A stretch of 64,000 bases of DNA from Halomonas getboli (GTDB lineage: Bacteria; Pseudomonadota; Gammaproteobacteria; Pseudomonadales; Halomonadaceae): assembly GCF_023094245.1 (NCBI RefSeq), contig NZ_JALMEW010000007.1, forward strand, positions 62,001-126,000, read 5' to 3'. The translations under genes were made by a program, and so were the position numbers. The notes below the pieces were generated by a model. It saw only the letters and a list, made by a program, of their open reading frames with translations, had not been told where the DNA came from and searched no databases. Position 1 is the stretch's first letter, and every line of letters begins with the position of its first letter. This document shows, in pieces, positions 6,807 through 15,391 of this stretch.

Positions 6807-9725
6807 ATGCGCCGCTCCTTCTCTCTTCGATCGCTGACCGCGGTCTCGATCGTCGGCCTGATGCTGATCGTGGCCGGGGTGCTGCTGTGGCACGGCATGC
6901 GCGGTGCCGACAAGCTGATGGTCCGCGCCGTGGAGGACACCGGCCGCCAGCTGGCCGTGACCACCGAGGAGCGGGCGCGGCGGTTGATCGATCCGGCACG
7001 GGTAGTGGTGGCGCTGCTGGCCGAAGACAGCCTGGCGTCGCGACAGCGGCTCATCGATCGCCTTCAGCACCTGCCGCTGCTGGCCGCCTCGCTGGAGGCT
7101 CACGATGCCGCCAGTGCCGTCTACATCGGCTATGACGACGGCGATTTCCTGCTGCTGCGGCCCGCCGATAGGGTGACCGCTGAACGGCTGCCCGAGGTGC
7201 CCGAGTCCGACGAGGCGGCCTACCTGGTGCAGACGATCGAGCGCGAGGACGGCGGCGCGGTCCGCGGTGAATGGCGGCTCTACGACCGCGACCTGAACCT
7301 GCTCGTCCGGCGCCTGCAGCCGGACTACGCCTTCGACCCCCGGGAGCGCCCCTGGTACCGGCGGGCGATGGCCGCCAGCGGTGCCTGGCTGACCGAGCCC
7401 TACGCCTTCTTCACCACCCACGAGATCGGCATCACCCTGGCCCGGCGCAGCCGCGATGGCCATGCGGTGGTGGGCATGGACGCCTCGCTGGCCGACCTCG
7501 GCAGTGAAATGGACTCGCTGGGCATCACGCCCGGCACTCGGCTGGCGGTGGTCTCCCGGGACGGCCGGCTGCTGGCGCATCCCGACGTGGCGGCGCTGCT
7601 CGCCGAGCACGGCGGCTCGACGCGACTGGCGACGCTGGATGAAATCGACGACCCGGCGCTGCGCCGGCTCGGCCAGCTGACCGAGGCCGATGCCGCCTCG
7701 CTGGGCGCCGCGGCGCCGGGCGAGATGGCCGCCGACAACGCACCGCACACCGCTTCCGCCAGCTTCCAGGTCGACGGCGAGGACTGGTTCGGCATGCGGC
7801 TGCCGTTCCGCATTCCCGGCGTGGAGCCGGCCACGCTGCTGATGGTGGTGCCGGAACGCGAACTGCTCGCCGGCACGCGCGAGCAGCTGTGGCAGCGGTC
7901 CCTGGTGGCCGTGCTGCTGGCCCTGGCACTGCTGCCGCTGGGCGTGTGGGTCGGCCATCGGCTCAGCCGCCCGCTGAATGCCCTGGCCGAGCAGGTCCGA
8001 GCGCTGGGCAACTTCGACTTCTCCGCCTGCCGCGGGGTGCGCTCGCCGGTGCGCGAGGTGCAGCAGCTGAGCGGCGCCCTGACAGGCATGGCCGAGAGCA
8101 TCGCGGGCTTCCAGCGCATGACCCGGACGCTGAGTCGCGAGCCGCGTCTGGACACGCTGCTGGCCACCGTGCTCGAGGACCTGCTCGCCATCACCGACAG
8201 CCGCCACGGCGCCATCTACCTCGAGGACGAGGCCGATCCCACCCGCTTCGCCTGCGTGGCCGAGCGTGGCGAAGGCGCCCCCGAGGCGCCGCTGCCGCCG
8301 CGCCTGGTGCTGTCCGCCCCCGACGAGACCGGTCTGGCGGCGCTGGATCGACTGGCCGCGGCCCGCGGCTACCTGGTGCAACCGCTGTGCGATCGCAGCG
8401 GCCATCGCATGGGCCTGCTGGTGCTGGCGCTGCGCGCGTCGGGCTCTGACGGCGATCGCTCCTGGCGGCGCTTCGTCGAGGAGCTCTCCGGTGCGGCGGC
8501 GGTGGCCATCGAGACCCGCCGCTTGCTGGAGGGCGAGAAGCGCCTGCTGGATGCCATCGTCGAGCTGATCGCCGGCGCCACCGACGCCAAGTCGGCGCAT
8601 ACCGGCGGCCACTGCTCGCGGGTGCCGCAGCTGGCCGAGATGCTGCTGGAAGGCGCCCACCGCGCGACCCACGGCCCCTTCGCCGACGAGACGCTGGATG
8701 ACGACCGCCGTACCGCCTTTCATCTGGCGGCCTGGCTGCACGACTGCGGCAAGCTGACCACGCCGGACGAGGTCATGGAGAAGGCCACCAAGCTGGAGAC
8801 CCGCTACAACCGCATCCACGAGATCCGCACCCGCTTCGAGGTACTGTGGCGCGACGCCGATGTGACCTACTGGCGCGGGCTTGCCGAGGGCGGCGACGAG
8901 CCGGCGCTGGCCGAGGCGCGCCAGCACCGGCAGACCGAGCTGCAGGACGCCTTTCGGCTGGTCGCCGAGCTCAACCGGGGCGCTGAGGCGGTCGACGAGT
9001 CCAGCCTGGCGCGGCTGGAGGCGATCGCCGACTGGCGCTGGTGGCGCCACTTCGACGACCGGCTCGGCGTGTCCGAGGACGAGGCCGTGCGCCTGGCGCG
9101 CGAGCCCGAGGCGCCACCGCCCGCCGAGGAACGCCTGCTGGCCGACCGGCCGCGCCACCGCCTCGATTGGGCCGCTGCGCCGCCGCCTGTGGCCGAGGAC
9201 GACCCGCGCAACCGCTGGGGCTTCGCCATGCAGCCGCCGGAGGCGGCCGGCGACCAGGGCGAGCTTTATAACCTGAGGGTGGCCCGCGGCACGCTCAACG
9301 ACATCGAGCGCTTCCGCATCCAGGAGCACATCGTCCAGACCATCATGATGCTGGAGTCGCTGCCCTGGCCGAAGCATCTGCGGCGGGTGCCGACCATCGC
9401 CGGGAACCATCACGAGCGCATGGACGGCCGCGGCTATCCGCGTCGGCTGAGGCTCGCCGAGGCCTGCCTCGAGGAGCGCATCATGGCGGTGGCCGACGTC
9501 TTCGAGGCGCTGACCGCCGCCGACCGGCCCTACAAGCCGGGCATGACGCTGTCGCGGGCGCTGTCGATCCTGGCCGGCATGGCCCGCGACGGCCATCTGG
9601 ACCCGGCGGTGTTCGCGCTGCTGCTCGACAGCGGCGTGTGGCACGACTATGCCGAGCGCTTCCTGGCGCCGGAACAGATCGATACGGTGGACATCGCGGC
9701 GCTCAAGGACGAGGCTGGATGCTGA
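6807..9725 (+). CDS. Membrane sensor with cache, HAMP-like, GAF and split HD-GYP phosphodiesterase domain
   Basis: A 972-residue protein. Order seen: cytoplasmic Arg-rich start, TM helix (about 12-32), large periplasmic double-cache region (RPWYRRAMAASGAWLTEPY is typical), second TM helix (about 365-388), HAMP-like linker (SRPLNALAEQVRALGNFDF), GAF-like region (about 440-570) and a C-terminal HD-GYP domain. HD-GYP enzymes hydrolyse cyclic di-GMP. Metal residues are present: HDCGK at about 645 and HHERMDGRGYP at about 868. The gap between these is about 223 residues against about 60 in ordinary HD-GYP proteins, so roughly 160 residues are inserted (see findings). The start at 6807 puts the TM helix at the N terminus; a longer open frame to 6717 lacks support. 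No regulator gene is adjacent. Confidence 0.86.
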   Translation: MRRSFSLRSLTAVSIVGLMLIVAGVLLWHGMRGADKLMVRAVEDTGRQLAVTTEERARRLIDPARVVVALLAEDSLASRQRLIDRLQHLPLLAASLEAHDAASAVYIGYDDGDFLLLRPADRVTAERLPEVPESDEAAYLVQTIEREDGGAVRGEWRLYDRDLNLLVRRLQPDYAFDPRERPWYRRAMAASGAWLTEPYAFFTTHEIGITLARRSRDGHAVVGMDASLADLGSEMDSLGITPGTRLAVVSRDGRLLAHPDVAALLAEHGGSTRLATLDEIDDPALRRLGQLTEADAASLGAAAPGEMAADNAPHTASASFQVDGEDWFGMRLPFRIPGVEPATLLMVVPERELLAGTREQLWQRSLVAVLLALALLPLGVWVGHRLSRPLNALAEQVRALGNFDFSACRGVRSPVREVQQLSGALTGMAESIAGFQRMTRTLSREPRLDTLLATVLEDLLAITDSRHGAIYLEDEADPTRFACVAERGEGAPEAPLPPRLVLSAPDETGLAALDRLAAARGYLVQPLCDRSGHRMGLLVLALRASGSDGDRSWRRFVEELSGAAAVAIETRRLLEGEKRLLDAIVELIAGATDAKSAHTGGHCSRVPQLAEMLLEGAHRATHGPFADETLDDDRRTAFHLAAWLHDCGKLTTPDEVMEKATKLETRYNRIHEIRTRFEVLWRDADVTYWRGLAEGGDEPALAEARQHRQTELQDAFRLVAELNRGAEAVDESSLARLEAIADWRWWRHFDDRLGVSEDEAVRLAREPEAPPPAEERLLADRPRHRLDWAAAPPPVAEDDPRNRWGFAMQPPEAAGDQGELYNLRVARGTLNDIERFRIQEHIVQTIMMLESLPWPKHLRRVPTIAGNHHERMDGRGYPRRLRLAEACLEERIMAVADVFEALTAADRPYKPGMTLSRALSILAGMARDGHLDPAVFALLLDSGVWHDYAERFLAPEQIDTVDIAALKDEAGC

Positions 9726-9831
9726 ACAACGAAAAGTGGAAATGGCCACGCGGGCCGCTTTTCGCCCTGTACAGGGCGGGTCGCTGGGTCATAATGCACT
9801 CATAAAGCGCGTCATTCTTCAGGGGAACACC

Positions 9832-11253
9832 ATGCAGCCCACTCAGGTCTCCGGCTGGCGAGTCAGCCTGCTCGCCGCCCTCGTCATGGCCAGCCTGCTG
9901 CTGGCACCTTTGGCCCAGGCACAGAATCCCCGCTATGCGGGCATCGTCATCGACACCGACACCCACGAGATCCTCTACGCGGAGAACGCCGACGCGCCGC
10001 GCTACCCGGCCTCGCTGACCAAGATGATGACGCTCTACCTGCTGTTCGAGGCCCTCGACGGACGCAGCATGAGCCTCGGCCAGCCGCTGCCGGTGTCGCG
10101 CGCGGCGGCCGCCATGCCGGCCACCAAGCTCTACCTCAAGCCCGGCGAGAGCATTCCGGTGGAGAAGGCCATCGAATCGCTGATCGTGACCTCGGCCAAC
10201 GACGTGGCGGTGGTCGTCGCCGAGGCCCTGGGCGGCAGCGAGCGCCACTTCGCGGAGATGATGACCCGCGAGGCCCGCGAGCTGGGCATGCGCCATACCG
10301 TCTTCCGCAACGCCTCCGGCCTGCCCGACAACGCCCAGGTCACCACGGCCCGCGACATGGCGATCCTGGCTCGCCGGCTGATGCTCGACTTCCCCGAGTA
10401 CTACCACTACTTCTCGCTGCAGCAGTTCACCTGGCGGGGCCGGGTCCATCGCGGCCACAACCGGCTGCTGGCCAACTATCCGGGCGCCGACGGTCTCAAG
10501 ACCGGCTTCATCCGCGCCTCGGGCTTCAACGTCGCCACCTCGGCGGTGCACAACGGTCGGCGCATGCTCTCGGTGGTGATGGGCGGCTTCACCGCCGCCT
10601 CCCGCGACGAGCACATGGCCGACCTGCTGAATCGCGGCTTCACGCGCGCTTCCCTGGCCGACGGCCACGGCTGGCTGGCGCGCACCGAGATCAGCAACGA
10701 GAAGCTGATGGCGCTGCCGGGGCGCACGTTGCCGCCGGCCGGGCAGAGGCTGGCGAGCCGTGATGGTAGCGCGTCGGCGTCCGCTGCCTTCTCCGCATCC
10801 GCTTCCCCTTCTTCCACCTCCAGCGCGACCCGGACGCCCGAGCCGGCCAGCGCCTCGGCGCCGGGGCCGGTGGTGCAGGAGATCGCCGCGCCCTCGCCGG
10901 ACGAGACCATCGTGGCCGCGGCGCCGAGCGTCGACGCCACGGCCGATGGCGCCGGCGGCCAGGGTGGCGATCCGCTGCGCACGCTGATCGACCGGGACGA
11001 CGCGGTCGGCGGCGACTGGGGCGTTCAGGTCGGCGCCTTCAGCGATGCCGATCACGCGCGCCGGCTGGCCGATCGTGCCGCCGCGCGCCTGGCCACGGAG
11101 ATGGCCGACGCCCGGGTCGAGGTGCCCTGGGCCGAGAACGCCGGCGTCTACCGGGCCCGGCTGGTGGACCTGGGCGAGCGCCAGGCCCGCAACGCCTGCC
11201 AGCGCCTCCAGTCACAGGGCATGGACTGCATGGTGGTGCAGGCCTCGCTGTGA
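9832..11253 (+). CDS. D-alanyl-D-alanine carboxypeptidase (PBP5/DacA-like) with C-terminal SPOR domain
   Basis: A 473-residue penicillin-binding protein of peptidase family S11. It has a signal peptide ending ...APLAQA at about residue 31, then the three active-site motifs: SLTK (Ser61, Lys64), SAN (Ser121) and KTG (Lys223). It would trim pentapeptide stems of periplasmic peptidoglycan. Instead of the amphipathic membrane anchor of E. coli PBP5, it continues through a low-complexity Ser/Ala/Pro linker (about 310-385) into a SPOR domain (WGVQVGAFSDADHARRLADR), which binds denuded glycan strands at division sites. This S11-SPOR arrangement is common in alphaproteobacteria and some gammaproteobacteria. 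An AGGGGA site precedes the start. A T-tailed hairpin ends the transcript at about 11320-11354. Confidence 0.9.
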   Translation: MQPTQVSGWRVSLLAALVMASLLLAPLAQAQNPRYAGIVIDTDTHEILYAENADAPRYPASLTKMMTLYLLFEALDGRSMSLGQPLPVSRAAAAMPATKLYLKPGESIPVEKAIESLIVTSANDVAVVVAEALGGSERHFAEMMTREARELGMRHTVFRNASGLPDNAQVTTARDMAILARRLMLDFPEYYHYFSLQQFTWRGRVHRGHNRLLANYPGADGLKTGFIRASGFNVATSAVHNGRRMLSVVMGGFTAASRDEHMADLLNRGFTRASLADGHGWLARTEISNEKLMALPGRTLPPAGQRLASRDGSASASAAFSASASPSSTSSATRTPEPASASAPGPVVQEIAAPSPDETIVAAAPSVDATADGAGGQGGDPLRTLIDRDDAVGGDWGVQVGAFSDADHARRLADRAAARLATEMADARVEVPWAENAGVYRARLVDLGERQARNACQRLQSQGMDCMVVQASL

Positions 11254-11319
11254 GCCGTTGTCGTCCGGTGCCGTGTGCGGCGTTGCCGTAGCGGTGCGAA
11301 TCGCCTAGCGTAGCACCAT

Positions 11320-11354
11320 CACCCCGTCGGCCCTCGCCGGCGGGGTGGTTTTTT
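11320..11354 (+). terminator. Rho-independent terminator after dacA-like gene
   Basis: A GC-rich hairpin, CACCCCG with complementary CGGGGTG plus inner CGGC/GCCG pairs around a CCTC loop, is followed directly by six T residues. It separates the carboxypeptidase from the DMT transporter gene. Confidence 0.85.
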
Positions 11355-11384
11355 CTCCACTCCTCACGCGCAGGGAGGCGCCGT

Positions 11385-12260
11385 ATGACATCCTCGTTGA
11401 AGGGCATTCTGTACATGTGCGGCGGCGTGCTGTGCCTGGCCCTGGGCGATGCCGTGACCAAGTGGCTGGGCGCGGTGCATTCGCCGCTGCAGATCATCTT
11501 CTTCCGCACCCTGGTGTCGTTGCCGCTGATCGTGCTGATCGCGCGCTTCAACGGCGGACTGCGCACCCTGGCCACGCGCCGCCCGGGCGTGCACCTGCTG
11601 CGCGGCCTGATCTTCACCGCCACCATGATCACCTTCATGTGGGGGCTGGTGCTGCTGCCGCTGGCCACCGCCACGGCGATCGCCTTCGCCGCGCCGCTGT
11701 TCGTGACGCTGCTGTCGGTGCCGCTGCTCGGCGAGCGGGTCGAGCGCCCGACCTGGCTGGCCACGCTGCTGGGCTTCGTCGGGGTGCTGGTGGTGGTGCG
11801 GCCCGGGGCCGCCGGCTTCCAGCCCGCCATGCTGGTGGTGGTCGCGGCGGCGCTGTTCTATGCCCTGACCATGATCACGGCGCGCCGCTATGGCGAGGGA
11901 GAGCACCTCTGGGCCATGGTCTTCGCCACCACCCTGGTGCCCTGCCTGGCCAGCTCCGTGACCCTGCCCTGGGTGTGGCAGACGCCGGCCCCGATCCACT
12001 GGCTGGGGTTCCTGGCCGCCGGCGTGCTCGGCGTCGGCGCCATGGTCGGGCTGACCCAGGCCTTCCGTCATGCGCCGGCAGCCATCGCCGCGCCCTTCGA
12101 CTACACGGCGCTGCTGTGGGCGACGCTGCTGGGTTGGGGCTTCTGGGGCGAGATGCCGGATCCCTGGGTATTCGCCGGCGGCAGCCTGATCATCGTCAGC
12201 GGCCTGGCCATCGCCTATCAGGAGCGTCGCGTCAGCCTGAATCGCCGCGCGAATATTTGA
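11385..12260 (+). CDS. DMT-superfamily (EamA) transporter
   Basis: A 291-residue membrane protein with ten hydrophobic helices arranged as two EamA repeats. Typical features are the early MCGGVLCLALGDAVTKWL helix, the ATAIAFAAPLFVTLLS segment ending the first repeat, and a charged RR-rich C terminus. The start ATG has a GGGAGG site. Members export amino acids, metabolites or drugs; substrate unknown. It stands alone between a terminator and a regulated PepSY promoter. Confidence 0.85.
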   Translation: MTSSLKGILYMCGGVLCLALGDAVTKWLGAVHSPLQIIFFRTLVSLPLIVLIARFNGGLRTLATRRPGVHLLRGLIFTATMITFMWGLVLLPLATATAIAFAAPLFVTLLSVPLLGERVERPTWLATLLGFVGVLVVVRPGAAGFQPAMLVVVAAALFYALTMITARRYGEGEHLWAMVFATTLVPCLASSVTLPWVWQTPAPIHWLGFLAAGVLGVGAMVGLTQAFRHAPAAIAAPFDYTALLWATLLGWGFWGEMPDPWVFAGGSLIIVSGLAIAYQERRVSLNRRANI

Positions 12261-12276
12261 TGCCCGTATCGTTCGC

Positions 12277-12293
12277 GATAAGTCGTGCTTAAG
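12277..12293 (+). promoter_or_regulatory. Putative PmrA/QseB-type box (imperfect) upstream of the PepSY gene
   Basis: The 17-mer GATAAGTCGTGCTTAAG has two half sites (ATAAG and TTAAG) with an 11-bp period, in the sense direction of the gene 66 bp downstream. The same spacing occurs with perfect TTAAG halves at 15392-15408 and 21815-21831. One base of the first half deviates, so this is weaker than the other two. Confidence 0.5.
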
Positions 12294-12358
12294 TTGCATC
12301 GGCCAGACTCGGGATTGGCGACACGTCGTCGCCACCCAACGTTACGGGAGATTCCGCC

Positions 12359-12643
12359 ATGCAGAAGACGAGTATCGTGAAGGGTGCCCTGGCCCTGGGC
12401 CTGTTGCTGACCGCCGCCTCGGCGCTGGCCAGCCCTACCTGCAGCGAGGCGCCGCAGAGCGACTGGCTGCCGGCCGACGAGATGCGCGCGCGCATCACCG
12501 ACATGGGCTACGAGATCAAGACGTTCCAGACCACCGACGGTGGCTGCTACGAGATCTACGGCTGGGACGACCAGAAGCACCGCGTCGAGATCTACTTCGA
12601 TCCGGTCAGCGGCGATATCGTCAAGCAGGAAGTCGACGACTGA
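12359..12643 (+). CDS. Secreted PepSY-domain small protein
   Basis: A 94-residue protein: signal peptide (cleavage after about SALA, residue 24) followed by one PepSY-like domain (DEMRARITDMGYEIKTF...CYEIYGWDDQKHRVEIYFDP). Two cysteines, in PTCSEA and GGCYEIY, could form a periplasmic disulfide. The ending FDPVSGDIVKQEVDD is characteristic of PepSY proteins encoded beside cytochrome b561-like proteins and OmpR-type two-component systems. The next gene starts 16 bp downstream and encodes exactly such a cytochrome b. Role in the envelope is unknown; modulation of proteases or of a membrane redox partner has been suggested for the family. Confidence 0.85.
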   Translation: MQKTSIVKGALALGLLLTAASALASPTCSEAPQSDWLPADEMRARITDMGYEIKTFQTTDGGCYEIYGWDDQKHRVEIYFDPVSGDIVKQEVDD

Positions 12644-12659
12644 GCCCGGGAGGCGCGCC

Positions 12660-13241
12660 ATGACGACATCTTCGCAGCGGGACCGGGTGCGGGTCTGGGA
12701 CCCTCTGGTCCGCGTATTCCACTGGCTGCTGGTGGCCGGTTTCACGGCCAACTACCTGCTGAACGAGGCGGGCGGCGACTGGCATATCTGGATCGGCTAC
12801 AGCCTGATGGCGCTGATCGGCCTGCGACTGCTGTGGGGCTTCGTCGGCCCCTGGTCGGCGCGTTGGAGCAGCTTCTGGCCGACGCCCTCGCGGCTGCGCG
12901 CCTATCGCGCCGGGGCGTCGGTGCATCGTGCCGAGCCCGCGCCGGCCGAGGAGCGCCCGCGCATCACCCATACGCCGCTGGGGGCGCTGATGATGCTGAC
13001 CCTGCTGGCGCTGATGGTGGGGCTCGGCGTGACCGGCTACATGATGGAAGACACGGTGCGCTTCTGGGGCGTGGAGTGGGTCAAGACGCTGCACGAGACC
13101 ATGGCCAACGCCATCGCCGTGCTGGTGCCGCTGCACGTGCTCGGCGCGGTGCTCGAGAGCCGCAGGCGGCGCGACAACCTGGTGGCCGGCATGATCCACG
13201 GCTATCATCGCCTGCCCGAGCGGGAGCCGCCCTCGTCCTGA
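12660..13241 (+). CDS. Cytochrome b/b6 (cytochrome b561-like, Ni/Fe-hydrogenase b-type) membrane protein
   Basis: A 193-residue di-haem b-type cytochrome with four TM helices. It begins with the family's VWDPLVRVFHWLLV helix (haem-ligand histidine) and shows further histidines in DWHIWIGY, LHETMANAIAV and LVPLHVLGAV. It starts at an ATG preceded by GGGAGG, 16 bp after the PepSY gene, so the two form an operon, probably a periplasm-to-membrane electron-transfer pair. A bidirectional hairpin follows. Confidence 0.87.
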   Translation: MTTSSQRDRVRVWDPLVRVFHWLLVAGFTANYLLNEAGGDWHIWIGYSLMALIGLRLLWGFVGPWSARWSSFWPTPSRLRAYRAGASVHRAEPAPAEERPRITHTPLGALMMLTLLALMVGLGVTGYMMEDTVRFWGVEWVKTLHETMANAIAVLVPLHVLGAVLESRRRRDNLVAGMIHGYHRLPEREPPSS

Positions 13242-13261
13242 GGTCGCCGCCGCTCCCTGTC

Positions 13262-13289
13262 ACGGCCCCGTGCGATCGCACGGGGCCGT
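13262..13289. terminator. Bidirectional terminator between cytochrome b and thiE
   Basis: An essentially perfect inverted repeat ACGGCCCCGTGCGATCGC.. with its complement, followed on the + side by TTTTCG. The genes on either side converge here, so it can serve both transcripts. Confidence 0.8.
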
Positions 13290-13306
13290 TTTCGTCGGGC
13301 GTCTGC

Positions 13307-13927
13307 TCAGCCGCGGAAGCGGGGAAAGGCGCGGGCTGCGGCTTCCGGGTCCGGAGTGCCGCAGATCGCCGAGACCACCGCCAGGCCGTCGGCGCCGGCG
13401 CGGCGCACCGCCTCGACGTGCTCGACCTTGAGCCCGCCGATCGCCACCGTGGGCAGCGGGCTGGCGGCGGCCAGCGCGGCCAGGCCGTCGACGCCCAGCG
13501 GTGCGGCGTGATCGTGCTTGGTGGGCGTGGCGAACACCGGGCCGAGGCCCAGGTAGTCGAGGCGCTCGGCGTCCAGCCGCGCCAGCTGCTCGCGGGTCTG
13601 CACCGAGAGGCCGAGGATGGCGTCCGGACCCAGCGCGGCCCGGGCGTCGGCGGCCTCGCCGTCGTCCTGGCCGATGTGCAGGCCGTCGGCGTGGCTGGCC
13701 AGCGCGACCTCGAGGCGGTCGTTGATGATCAGCGGCACGCCGCTGCCCGCCAGAGCGGTCTTCAGGCGCCGGGCCAGCGGGACCAGTTCGGCGTCGCTGG
13801 CGTGCTTGTCGCGCAGCTGCACGACGCTGACGCCGCCGCGCACCGCGGCCAGCACGGTCTGCTCGACGCCGTGGGCGGCGCAAAGCTCGGGGTCGGTGAC
13901 CAGGTAGAGAGAGAGATCAAGGCGCAT
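13307..13927 (-). CDS. thiE: Thiamine-phosphate synthase
   Basis: A 206-residue TIM-barrel enzyme that joins hydroxymethylpyrimidine diphosphate and thiazole phosphate into thiamine monophosphate. Seen: the LYLVTDPELC start, VVQLRDKHASD (diphosphate and substrate contact), LIINDRLEVALA, DGLHIGQDD and GLGPVFATPTKHDHA, all in family order. The start ATG lies inside the end of thiM (11-bp overlap), indicating translational coupling. Together with ThiM this is the thiazole salvage branch; no de novo thiC/thiG genes are in the window. Confidence 0.95.
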   Translation of the reverse strand: MRLDLSLYLVTDPELCAAHGVEQTVLAAVRGGVSVVQLRDKHASDAELVPLARRLKTALAGSGVPLIINDRLEVALASHADGLHIGQDDGEAADARAALGPDAILGLSVQTREQLARLDAERLDYLGLGPVFATPTKHDHAAPLGVDGLAALAAASPLPTVAIGGLKVEHVEAVRRAGADGLAVVSAICGTPDPEAAARAFPRFRG

Positions 13928-14729
13928 CGGTGAGCTCCAGGCGGTCGGCGAGGGGAATCGTGAGACGGGCGGGGTCGAGGCCGTAGAGCGCATCGAGGAA
14001 GGCCACGGCGAAGCTGCCGGGGCCGGCAGCGGACTCGGCGGCGACTTCCCCGGCCGCGGCGTAGGCGGCCAGCGCCGCCACCGTGGCCGCGAACGGGTCC
14101 TCGGCGCCGGACAGGAAGGCACCGACCACGCCGCTCAGCGCGCAGCCCATGGTGGTGACGCGGGGCATCAGCGCGTGGCCGCCGGCGACCCGCGCCAGGC
14201 GGCGACCGTCGGTGACCAGATCGACCTCGCCGGTGACCGCCACCACGGCGCCGCTGCCGCGGGCCAGCGCCACGGCGGCGCGCTCCGCGCTGTCGGCGCT
14301 GTCGGTGCTGTCCACGCCGCGTCCACCGCCGCCCTGATCGGCCAGCGCCAGGATCTCCGAGGCGTTGCCGCGGATCGCGGTCGGCCCCAGCGCCAGCAGG
14401 CGGGCACCGGCCTCGCGACGAAAGCGGGTGGCGCCCACCGCCACCGGGTCGAGCACCCAGGGCGTGCCGGCGTCGTTGGCGGCGCGGGCGGCGTCGTCCA
14501 TGGCGTCGAGCCAGTGCGGCGAGAGGGTGCCGATGTTCACGGTCAGGGCGGCGGCCAGACTGGCGAACTCGGCGGCCTCCTCGCGGGCGTGGACCATGGC
14601 GGGCGAGGCGCCCAGCGCCAGCAGCACGTTGGCCATGAAGTTCATCGCCACGTGGTTGGTGATGTTGTGAACCAGCGGGGTGGTGCGGCGCACGCGCGCC
14701 AGATGCGGCGCGGGATCGAGGGAATGCAT
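13917..14729 (-). CDS. thiM: Hydroxyethylthiazole kinase
   Basis: A 270-residue ribokinase-like enzyme that phosphorylates the salvaged thiazole moiety. Seen: PLVHNITNHVAMNFMANVLL near the N terminus (substrate site), GTPWVLDPVAVGATRFR, TAIRGNASEI and the C-terminal catalytic TTMGCALSGVVGAF motif with the TMGCGCxLS-like cysteine. An AGGAGG site precedes the start. A TPP riboswitch lies just upstream, and thiE follows with an 11-bp overlap, so both are expected to be shut down by thiamine pyrophosphate. Confidence 0.95.
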   Translation of the reverse strand: MHSLDPAPHLARVRRTTPLVHNITNHVAMNFMANVLLALGASPAMVHAREEAAEFASLAAALTVNIGTLSPHWLDAMDDAARAANDAGTPWVLDPVAVGATRFRREAGARLLALGPTAIRGNASEILALADQGGGGRGVDSTDSADSAERAAVALARGSGAVVAVTGEVDLVTDGRRLARVAGGHALMPRVTTMGCALSGVVGAFLSGAEDPFAATVAALAAYAAAGEVAAESAAGPGSFAVAFLDALYGLDPARLTIPLADRLELTDAP

Positions 14730-14774
14730 CGGGCCTCCTGGCGACGGGAGGCGCGGCCGCGGAGGAAGCCGGCA

Positions 14775-14860
14775 CGACTCCCTCCGCCGGCATTATCCGG
14801 GTCAGGTGGTGAGGGTGCGTCTCAGCCGCGGCGAGTCATCGCCCTGGCGCCCCTGTCGTC
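14775..14860 (-). promoter_or_regulatory. TPP riboswitch (THI element) controlling thiM-thiE
   Basis: Read on the minus strand, the conserved core appears in order: GGGGCGCC (P1/P2 side), CTGAGA, ACCC, ACCTGACCCGGATAATGCC and GGCGGAGGGAG. This is the classic pyrimidine-sensor (CUGAGA) and pyrophosphate-sensor (GGAUAAUxCC...GGGA) arrangement of the TPP aptamer. It ends about 45 bp before the thiM start, leaving an expression platform that contains the AGGAGG site, so control of translation initiation is likely. Helix limits are approximate. Confidence 0.93.
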
Positions 14861-14948
14861 GGGCCTCACTATCGCCCTTCGCCCGAGGCATGTAAAGCCG
14901 GGACTCGGGGCTCCCGGAGTGGGACGGGTGAGGAGAGAGTGAGGAGTG

Positions 14949-14980
14949 AGGGGCGCCGGGGAAACGTTCACGGCGCCCCT
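14949..14980 (-). terminator. Hairpin downstream of the 96-residue membrane protein
   Basis: Nine-base arms AGGGGCGCC and GGCGCCCCT around a 14-base loop. It lies after the stop of the minus-strand gene at 15040 and before the riboswitch; no long T run, so termination efficiency is uncertain. Confidence 0.5.
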
Positions 14981-15039
14981 CGAGGCCTGCACCCGGAACA
15001 GTCCCGTGGGGCGGGGGGGAACCGGCAGGCCCGACTAGG

Positions 15040-15330
15040 TCAGGCGGCCAGCTGGAGCACGAGCAGGGTCAGCAGGCTGGCCTGGGAGGCGGCCTGGAGA
15101 TCGGCCGTCATGCCGCTGCCATCCTCCTCGGATTCGAGTTTCGCCTCCGTGTTCAGGGAGCGCAGCAGCACTGCGCCGCCGGCGGCCAGGGCGATCAGCG
15201 CCAGCGGCAGGCTGCCCACGCCCCAGGCGGCCACCAGCCAGCCGGCGGCGAGCAGCAGCGCGCCACCGAAGGCCAGCCACAGCGGACGGCGCAGGGAGGC
15301 GTCGAGGGATGTCGGAGAAAGGGCAGTCAT
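15040..15330 (-). CDS. Small membrane protein of unknown function, PmrA-box associated
   Basis: A 96-residue protein not recognised as a named family. It has an N-terminal soluble stretch, two TM segments (about residues 18-36 and 40-55, rich in Ala/Leu/Gly), an acidic linker (NTEAKLESEEDGSG) and a hydrophobic C terminus (SLLTLLVLQLAA). The ATG has an excellent AGGAGG site, supporting a real gene. It follows the histidine kinase gene on the same strand after 110 bp and has its own perfect TTAAG-N6-TTAAG box at 15392-15408, so it is probably a separately transcribed target of that two-component system. A role in envelope modification or feedback on the kinase is speculation. Confidence 0.7.
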   Translation of the reverse strand: MTALSPTSLDASLRRPLWLAFGGALLLAAGWLVAAWGVGSLPLALIALAAGGAVLLRSLNTEAKLESEEDGSGMTADLQAASQASLLTLLVLQLAA

Positions 15331-15391
15331 GGCGGTGCCTCCTGGCGGGATTGTCGTTGTCCGAGCGATCACACCACAGTAGTCGCGTTGG

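Noticed and set aside
6192..9749. A very long antisense open frame opposite the HD-GYP gene
   Set aside because: High GC removes stop codons from antisense frames; composition is Gln/His/Arg-rich, without domains, and the sense strand encodes a clear multi-domain protein.
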